From the NCBI RefSeq assembly GCF_004124315.2, contig NZ_CP096889.1, positions 3,765,001-3,829,000 on the forward strand: a stretch of DNA of 64,000 nt. The letters run 5' to 3'. This DNA comes from Bacillus cabrialesii (GTDB lineage: Bacteria > Bacillota > Bacilli > Bacillales > Bacillaceae). Under the pieces are notes generated by a model, which saw nothing but the letters and a program-made list of their open reading frames with translations, did no database searches and was not told where the DNA came from. The position numbers and the translations under genes are program-made. The stretch's first letter is position 1. The number at the start of each line of letters is the position of its first letter. Shown in pieces: positions 59,610 through 64,000 of this stretch.

Positions 59610-60425
59610 ATGTCTATGCATAAAGCACTCACCATTGCAGGCTCAGATTCCAGCGGCGGTGCTGGGATTCAAGCTGATTTAAAAACATTTCAAGAAAAAA
59701 ACGTATACGGGATGACCGCCTTAACGGTGATCGTTGCGATGGACCCGAACAACAGCTGGGACCATCAAGTCTTCCCGATCGATACTGATACAATCCGCGC
59801 CCAGCTTGCAACGATTATGGACGGCATCGGTGTGGACGCCTTGAAAACAGGTATGCTGCCAACCGTTGAGATTATCGAGCTTGCGGCAAAAACGATCAAA
59901 GAAAAACAATTAAAAAATGTGGTGATTGACCCGGTCATGGTTTGCAAAGGAGCAAATGAAGTCCTTTATCCGGAGCACGCCCAAGCCCTGCGCGAGCAAT
60001 TAGCGCCGCTAGCCACTGTCATTACGCCGAATCTGTTTGAAGCCAGCCAGCTCAGCGGCATGGATGAATTAAAAACAGTTGACGATATGATCGAAGCTGC
60101 GAAAAAAATTCACGCACTCGGCGCTCAATATGTCGTGATTACAGGCGGGGGCAAACTCAAACACGAAAAAGCCGTTGATGTTCTCTATGACGGAGAAACA
60201 GCGGAAGTTCTTGAAAGCGAAATGATCGATACGCCTTATACACATGGCGCAGGCTGTACGTTCTCAGCAGCCGTGACAGCAGAGCTCGCCAAAGGTGCGG
60301 ATGTCAAAGAAGCCATTTACGCAGCGAAAGAATTCATTACCGCTGCCATTAAAGAATCCTTCCCGCTCAACCAGTATGTCGGACCTACGAAGCATTCCGC
60401 GCTTCGCCTAAATAAACAATCATAA
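59610..60425 (+). CDS. pdxK: PdxK, pyridoxine/HMP kinase (ThiD-like ribokinase family)
   Basis: Phosphorylates pyridoxal/pyridoxine and HMP in the B6/thiamine salvage area. 271 aa from the ATG at 59610 (GGAGG 7 nt upstream); the frame opens six codons earlier. SDSSGGAGIQADLKTFQEKN near residue 12, VVIDPVMVCKGANE near 103 and the catalytic anion hole DTPYTHGAGCTFSAAV near 210, with the Cys typical of the dual PdxK/ThiD group. Terminator follows. Confidence 0.93.
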   Translation: MSMHKALTIAGSDSSGGAGIQADLKTFQEKNVYGMTALTVIVAMDPNNSWDHQVFPIDTDTIRAQLATIMDGIGVDALKTGMLPTVEIIELAAKTIKEKQLKNVVIDPVMVCKGANEVLYPEHAQALREQLAPLATVITPNLFEASQLSGMDELKTVDDMIEAAKKIHALGAQYVVITGGGKLKHEKAVDVLYDGETAEVLESEMIDTPYTHGAGCTFSAAVTAELAKGADVKEAIYAAKEFITAAIKESFPLNQYVGPTKHSALRLNKQS

Positions 60426-60426
60426 A

Positions 60427-60465
60427 CAAAAAAGGCTGCCTTATAGAGAGGCAGCTTTTTTTATG
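60427..60465 (+). terminator. pdxK terminator
   Basis: AAAAGGCTGCCT, loop, AGGCAGCTTTTTTT. Confidence 0.85.
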
Positions 60466-60488
60466 AACGAAGAATTTTCACAGAAAAA

Positions 60489-60513
60489 CTGCCGATTCCA
60501 TCGGCAGCCTGTT
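60489..60513 (-). terminator. ywdA terminator
   Basis: Minus strand CTGCCGAT, GGA, ATCGGCAGTTTTT. Confidence 0.8.
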
Positions 60514-60761
60514 TATTTGACTTTTAAATTGTTCGCAGATTTCCTCAAAAATGCTTCTATCGACTGAACAAAGAGTGCGTATTCCTTCATTTGCTCATAT
60601 GCCCGCGAAAGAATCTCCGCCGTTTCACTGTGCGGCGTTGTTCCGCCAAGCATTTTTTTCAGCTGCAGCAGCACATCCTTATATTCTTCCCGCTTATCTT
60701 CAACTTGGTCCGCAGCCTTTTCCAAACATTCCGGTGTTATCTTCTGTTCATGTATATTCAA
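60513..60761 (-). CDS. ywdA: YwdA, small protein at the end of the sacPA operon
   Basis: 82 aa from the TTG at 60761 (AAAAGGAG upstream); the frame extends further 5' without a site. Helical and hydrophilic: NIHEQKITPECLEKAADQVE, KREEYKDVLLQLKKMLGG. Function unknown. Co-transcribed with sacP and sacA in B. subtilis. Confidence 0.85.
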   Translation of the reverse strand: MNIHEQKITPECLEKAADQVEDKREEYKDVLLQLKKMLGGTTPHSETAEILSRAYEQMKEYALFVQSIEAFLRKSANNLKVK

Positions 60762-60854
60762 GAAAACAACTCCTTTTACAGTAAAAAATAGTAGGTTATC
60801 GTTGAAGAATAGCACAGATGGCTCAGATTTCACATAAGAAAATAGAAGGATTTT

Positions 60855-62294
60855 CTACATCAGTGTCCAAATTCCGACGTTCATAGCAGATTTTCCTGTC
60901 GAGCTGGCTTTCACTTCATGATTTCCCGGGAAAGGAAAATATCTCGCACTGAAGACCTCTTCTCCGTCATTGATAAAGATTTCCACAGATGACGCGTCGA
61001 TAAACATGTGCACGGTATGCAAATCCTTGATCTGGCAATGTCTCGCTTCTGTTCTTTTTCCGTCGAAGCTCGTCCGCTCCAGCGTGACGACCCCCTCGTC
61101 CTTATGGAAGGAAAATGCGGCCGTACCGCGGATTTTGATTGAAAATCCAGACTCCGTATCAATGTCTTTGATCAGGATCTCAGCTCTTTCAGGGTTTTCA
61201 ACCGGAATCGTACCAGATGATCCATGCATGTTGATTTGTATGTTTTTCTCATTCCTGCGCATGGCTTTCAACTCAGGCAGCGGCTGCTGAATCAGTTTTT
61301 GTCCTGATAGTGTCAGCTGTCTTGGCAGCGTCATACAGTGAATCCAGTGATAGTCAATCGTCGGATGGAACCCTTCATCCTGATCAGGCACGGCCATCCA
61401 TGCAAACAAAATCCGCCTTCCCTGATCGTCTTCAAGTGTTTGCGGCGCGTAAAAATCAAAGCCTTGATCAAGCTCCGTAAAATCACCATGCTTCAGTTCA
61501 AGCTTGTTATAATCGAGACGCCCGACAAAATAACCTGATTGATACACATTCTGATAACGAAAACCGTCAGCCTCAAGCCCTTGAGGCGAGACAATCAGCA
61601 CATCTGTTCCTTGAAGAGAAAACAAATCAGGGCATTCCCACATGTATCCGAAATCGTCCAACCCGTTGAAGCCCGCGCCGGTTATCGGGCCGAGAAATCT
61701 CCACTCTGTCAGGTTATCAGAAGCAAACAACACCGCGTGTCCTTGCATATTCTCCGTTTGCGCACCGATCACCATATACCATGTGCCTTCATGCTCCCAT
61801 ACCTTCGGATCACGAAAATGCGGCGTGTATCCTTCCGGGAGGCGTGCGACAACACCCTTTTTCTCAAAGGACAGCCCGTCGTCAGAAACAGCAAGGCATT
61901 GATACGTTTCCCGATTCCCATCCTGATCCCTGACATTTCCTGTGTAAAACAGATAGAGCCGATCGTCTTTCGTGACAGCGCTGCCCGAGTAGCAGCCGTT
62001 TTTATCGAACCAGTCACTCGGAGCGAGCGCAATGTCTTCCCGCTTCCAAGTCACAACGTCCTGTGTCGTATAATGCCCCCAAAATTTCGCGCCGTGCCCC
62101 GTCTGAAACGGCTGCCACTGAAAAAACAAATGATATTTTCCCTTCCAATAAATCACGCCATTCGGGTCATTCAATAGCCCAATCGGCGGCATAATGTGAA
62201 AATTCTGGCGGTGCGGATCGCTGTTGGCGATAGGCTCTTTTTTCTCCACTTCTTCATAAGCCCGGCGACGAAGCTCCTGATCATGTGCTGTCAT
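60855..62294 (-). CDS. sacA: SacA, sucrose-6-phosphate hydrolase
   Basis: Intracellular GH32 beta-fructosidase that splits imported sucrose-6-phosphate. 479 aa. Catalytic nucleophile in LLNDPNGVIYW near residue 42, transition-state RDP in HFRDPKVWEHEG near 160 and acid/base Glu in WECPDLFSL near 214. The C-terminal beta-sandwich (residues 340-479) is complete. The start codon overlaps the sacP stop (ATGA). Confidence 0.96.
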   Translation of the reverse strand: MTAHDQELRRRAYEEVEKKEPIANSDPHRQNFHIMPPIGLLNDPNGVIYWKGKYHLFFQWQPFQTGHGAKFWGHYTTQDVVTWKREDIALAPSDWFDKNGCYSGSAVTKDDRLYLFYTGNVRDQDGNRETYQCLAVSDDGLSFEKKGVVARLPEGYTPHFRDPKVWEHEGTWYMVIGAQTENMQGHAVLFASDNLTEWRFLGPITGAGFNGLDDFGYMWECPDLFSLQGTDVLIVSPQGLEADGFRYQNVYQSGYFVGRLDYNKLELKHGDFTELDQGFDFYAPQTLEDDQGRRILFAWMAVPDQDEGFHPTIDYHWIHCMTLPRQLTLSGQKLIQQPLPELKAMRRNEKNIQINMHGSSGTIPVENPERAEILIKDIDTESGFSIKIRGTAAFSFHKDEGVVTLERTSFDGKRTEARHCQIKDLHTVHMFIDASSVEIFINDGEEVFSARYFPFPGNHEVKASSTGKSAMNVGIWTLM

Positions 62295-63676
62295 TTTTTT
62301 CTCCCCTCATCCTCATTAATCTTCATGATAAACGCTGCAATGAATGCTGACACTCCCGCAATGGCCATCCCAATCAGATAGTTGATCAAGTTGCCCATGC
62401 CAAACGGCGCAGCAATGGCGATCATCGGAATACCCGTTAACCCGTAAGCGTTTGCAGCAACATGTGTAAAGACGACATATGCACCACCCAGCGCGCCTCC
62501 GATCATCGCGGCGATAAATGGCTTACGATAGCGAAGATTGACTCCGAATATGACGGGCTCAGTAATGCCGAGAAAAGCGGAAAATGCAGCCGGAAGCGCG
62601 ATTTCTTTTGTCTTTGCTTTTTTAGCCATAAAGAAGACGGCAAGGCCGGCCCCGCCCTGTGCGACATTCGCCATTGACCAGATCGGCAGCAAGTAGTTTT
62701 TGCCTATATCTGCAATAAGACCTGCCTCAATCGCATGGAAGCTGTGATGAACGCCTGTCAGTACGATGAGTGAATACGTGCCCCCGAAAATCAGCCCCGC
62801 AACAAAACCGGCATGGTCATAGACATAAGTTAAAGCAACCGTAATGCCGGAGCCAAGCGCTCTGCCCAGAGGACCAATCGCGATAAAAGCGACAAACCCG
62901 GTGACAATCACTGTGACAAAAGGTGTCACAAGCAAATCTACCGCATGCGGAACCACTTTTCTTGTCCATTTCTCTACCTTGCTCATGACATAAACCGCCA
63001 GCAATACAGGGATGACAGTTCCCTGGTAGCCGAGAAGCGCGATATCAAATCCGAAAAGATGCATATAATCAGGTGTCGCTTCCGCCAAACCCCATGGATT
63101 CAAAAGTGTCGGATGAATCATGATTCCCCCGATGACCGCTCCCAAGTACGGGTTACTGCCAAATTCTTTTGAAGCGCTTACTCCGATTAGAATCGGCAAG
63201 AAAATAAATGCTGCACTTGAAAACATATCAAGCAGCTGGAGCAGCGCAGAATCCTTGCTCATCCAATGAAACGCATTGACCATACCCAGCAATCCCATTA
63301 ATAGGCCGCTGGCCACAATAGCGGGGATGATTGGAACAAAAATATTAGAAAGCGTTTTCGCAAATCTCGCAGCGGGATTCAGTTTTTCTTTTGCCGCATC
63401 CTGATGATTTACGTGTTCTTGACTCTCAATGTCGGCTTCCTTTGAAAAAGCGTCGTACACCTTATTCACAAGGCCTGTTCCGAAAATGATTTGGTACTGG
63501 CCAGAGCTGCTGAAAGCGCCTTTGACGCCATCAAGCTCTTCTACTTGTTCTTGATCTATCTTTGATTCATCTTTCATCACTAAACGCAGTCTTGTTGCAC
63601 AATGAGCCGCGCTGATTATGTTTTCTTTCCCCCCGAGAAGCTCAATAAGGCGTTTTGCAGTCTCTTTGTAATCCAT
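62291..63676 (-). CDS. sacP: SacP, sucrose PTS enzyme IIBC
   Basis: Imports and phosphorylates sucrose. 461 aa. EIIB domain at residues 1-85, with the phosphorylated Cys in SAAHCATRLRLVM near residue 26. EIIC domain with about ten hydrophobic segments; GGTYSLIVLTGVHHSFHAIE near 300 and FLGITEPVIFGVNLRYRKPF near 366 are the sugar-binding motifs. There is no EIIA domain, as usual for SacP. AAAGGGGGAAA ribosome-binding site. Confidence 0.96.
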   Translation of the reverse strand: MDYKETAKRLIELLGGKENIISAAHCATRLRLVMKDESKIDQEQVEELDGVKGAFSSSGQYQIIFGTGLVNKVYDAFSKEADIESQEHVNHQDAAKEKLNPAARFAKTLSNIFVPIIPAIVASGLLMGLLGMVNAFHWMSKDSALLQLLDMFSSAAFIFLPILIGVSASKEFGSNPYLGAVIGGIMIHPTLLNPWGLAEATPDYMHLFGFDIALLGYQGTVIPVLLAVYVMSKVEKWTRKVVPHAVDLLVTPFVTVIVTGFVAFIAIGPLGRALGSGITVALTYVYDHAGFVAGLIFGGTYSLIVLTGVHHSFHAIEAGLIADIGKNYLLPIWSMANVAQGGAGLAVFFMAKKAKTKEIALPAAFSAFLGITEPVIFGVNLRYRKPFIAAMIGGALGGAYVVFTHVAANAYGLTGIPMIAIAAPFGMGNLINYLIGMAIAGVSAFIAAFIMKINEDEGRKK

Positions 63677-63701
63677 CTGTTTTTCCCCCTTTTATTTAAA
63701 C

Positions 63702-63776
63702 AAAAAAGACCTAAAATTCGCCAACGAATAAAGGACACAGCGATCCTTTTTCATTTACGCAAATTTTAGGTCTTGC
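63702..63776 (-). terminator. sacP leader terminator (antitermination-controlled)
   Basis: Minus strand arms GACCTAAAATTTGCG (63758-63772 side) and CGAATTTTAGGTC (63707-63720 side) close a loop of about 37 nt, followed by a T tract. Its 5' arm overlaps the RAT, so the two structures exclude each other. Confidence 0.88.
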
Positions 63777-63797
63777 CTGCTTTACCAGTCACAATCC
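63769..63797 (-). promoter_or_regulatory. RAT ribonucleic antiterminator of sacP
   Basis: Minus strand GGATTGTGACTGGTAAAGC followed by AGGCAAGACC; the classic 29-nt RAT bound by SacT/SacY-type BglG-family antiterminators when sucrose is present. Confidence 0.92.
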
Positions 63798-63825
63798 CGC
63801 TTATTCAGATTAAGAATACGCTTTC

Positions 63826-63854
63826 ATCATAATTCATGATAGCGTTTTCGTCAA
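63826..63854 (-). promoter_or_regulatory. sacP SigA promoter with internal cre
   Basis: Minus strand TTGACG (63849-63854), 17 nt, TATGAT (63826-63831). CGAAAACGCTATCA (63837-63850) lies between the boxes and matches the cre consensus at 13 of 14 positions, so CcpA binding would directly block RNA polymerase. Confidence 0.75.
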
Positions 63855-63911
63855 CTGTTTTTTTAGTTAAAAAGTTTGATAAAACATTTAGACAAAAATT
63901 CGTAAAAATAT

Positions 63912-63929
63912 TTGTGAAACATTTCACAA
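63912..63929. promoter_or_regulatory. Rex (NADH-sensing repressor) box of ywcJ
   Basis: TTGTGAAACATTTCACAA is a near-perfect Rex operator, just upstream of TATACT (63938-63943, preceded by TGC as an extended -10). ywcJ is a known Rex target. Confidence 0.85.
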
Positions 63930-63976
63930 TATCATGCTATACTATGCTCAACCTTCTAAGAAAGCAGGAAAAGACA

Positions 63977-64000
63977 ATGGAAACTCAAGCATTGCAAAAG
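63977..64000 (+). CDS. ywcJ: YwcJ, formate/nitrite-type transporter (first eight codons)
   Basis: Only METQALQK is inside the window. These residues, the Rex box and the divergent position next to sacP all fit ywcJ of B. subtilis. Confidence 0.7.

Noticed and set aside
63677..63976. Apparent absence of sacT directly upstream of sacP
   Set aside because: I believe ywcJ lies between sacT and sacP in strain 168 too, so sacT could lie just beyond the window. I cannot call it missing.

Overview
The window is about 64 kb of chromosome from a member of the Bacillus subtilis group. Gene content and order match the sbo-alb to sacPA segment of B. subtilis: alb, rapF/phrF, speBE, pbpG, thrZ, pta, bac, roc, sps, gerQ, ung, pdxK, sacPA. 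Protein lengths agree with the B. subtilis genes as I remember them, and ribosome-binding sites are strong (GGAGG type, with many TTG starts). It is not strain 168: it carries an IS3-family insertion, a decayed ywhH, an altered PhrF peptide, an extra gene after pbpG, and a roc locus without rocB and rocC.

Layout. 1-4204: end of the subtilosin A (alb) operon. 4210-7204: a beta-propeller protein gene with an in-frame stop, then the RapF/PhrF quorum cassette. 7254-9008: ywhH pseudogene and a 1286-bp IS element sitting in the loop of the ywhH/speB terminator. 9007-15596: polyamine genes, sporulation PBP pbpG, an unknown gene, ywhD, ywhC, ywhB, ywhA. 15716-18470: thrZ behind three tandem T-box leaders. 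18467-27787: efflux pump and Rrf2 regulator, ywgA, ywfO, ywzC, rsfA, ywfM, lipL, cysL, pta. 28057-35870: hemQ and the bacilysin genes (bacG facing bacABCDEF). 35981-41155: ywfA, rocA, rocG, yweA. 41468-51610: sps spore-surface polysaccharide operon. 51929-60761: gerQ, ywdK, ywdJ, ywdI, ywdH, ung, ywdF, a PadR/HAAS/membrane trio, pdxK, ywdA. 60855-64000: sucrose genes sacA and sacP with their RAT antiterminator, and the first codons of ywcJ under a Rex box.

How the genes work together. Two antibiotic loci (subtilosin maturation/export and bacilysin synthesis/export) flank housekeeping genes. rocG and rocA feed arginine/proline carbon into 2-oxoglutarate under SigL/RocR-type control. sps, gerQ, rsfA and pbpG serve sporulation. 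sacP and sacA import and hydrolyse sucrose.

The most unusual structure is a pair of related structured elements, 163 bp at 29763-29925 and 96 bp at 56216-56311. Each lies between two convergent genes and is flanked by two near-identical copies of the local terminator hairpin. The shorter copy lacks a complete internal hairpin arm. With the IS element, that makes three separate insertions associated with intrinsic terminators in one window.

I see no rRNA, tRNA, CRISPR array, prophage or replication origin. All comparisons with strain 168 are from memory, not from a search.
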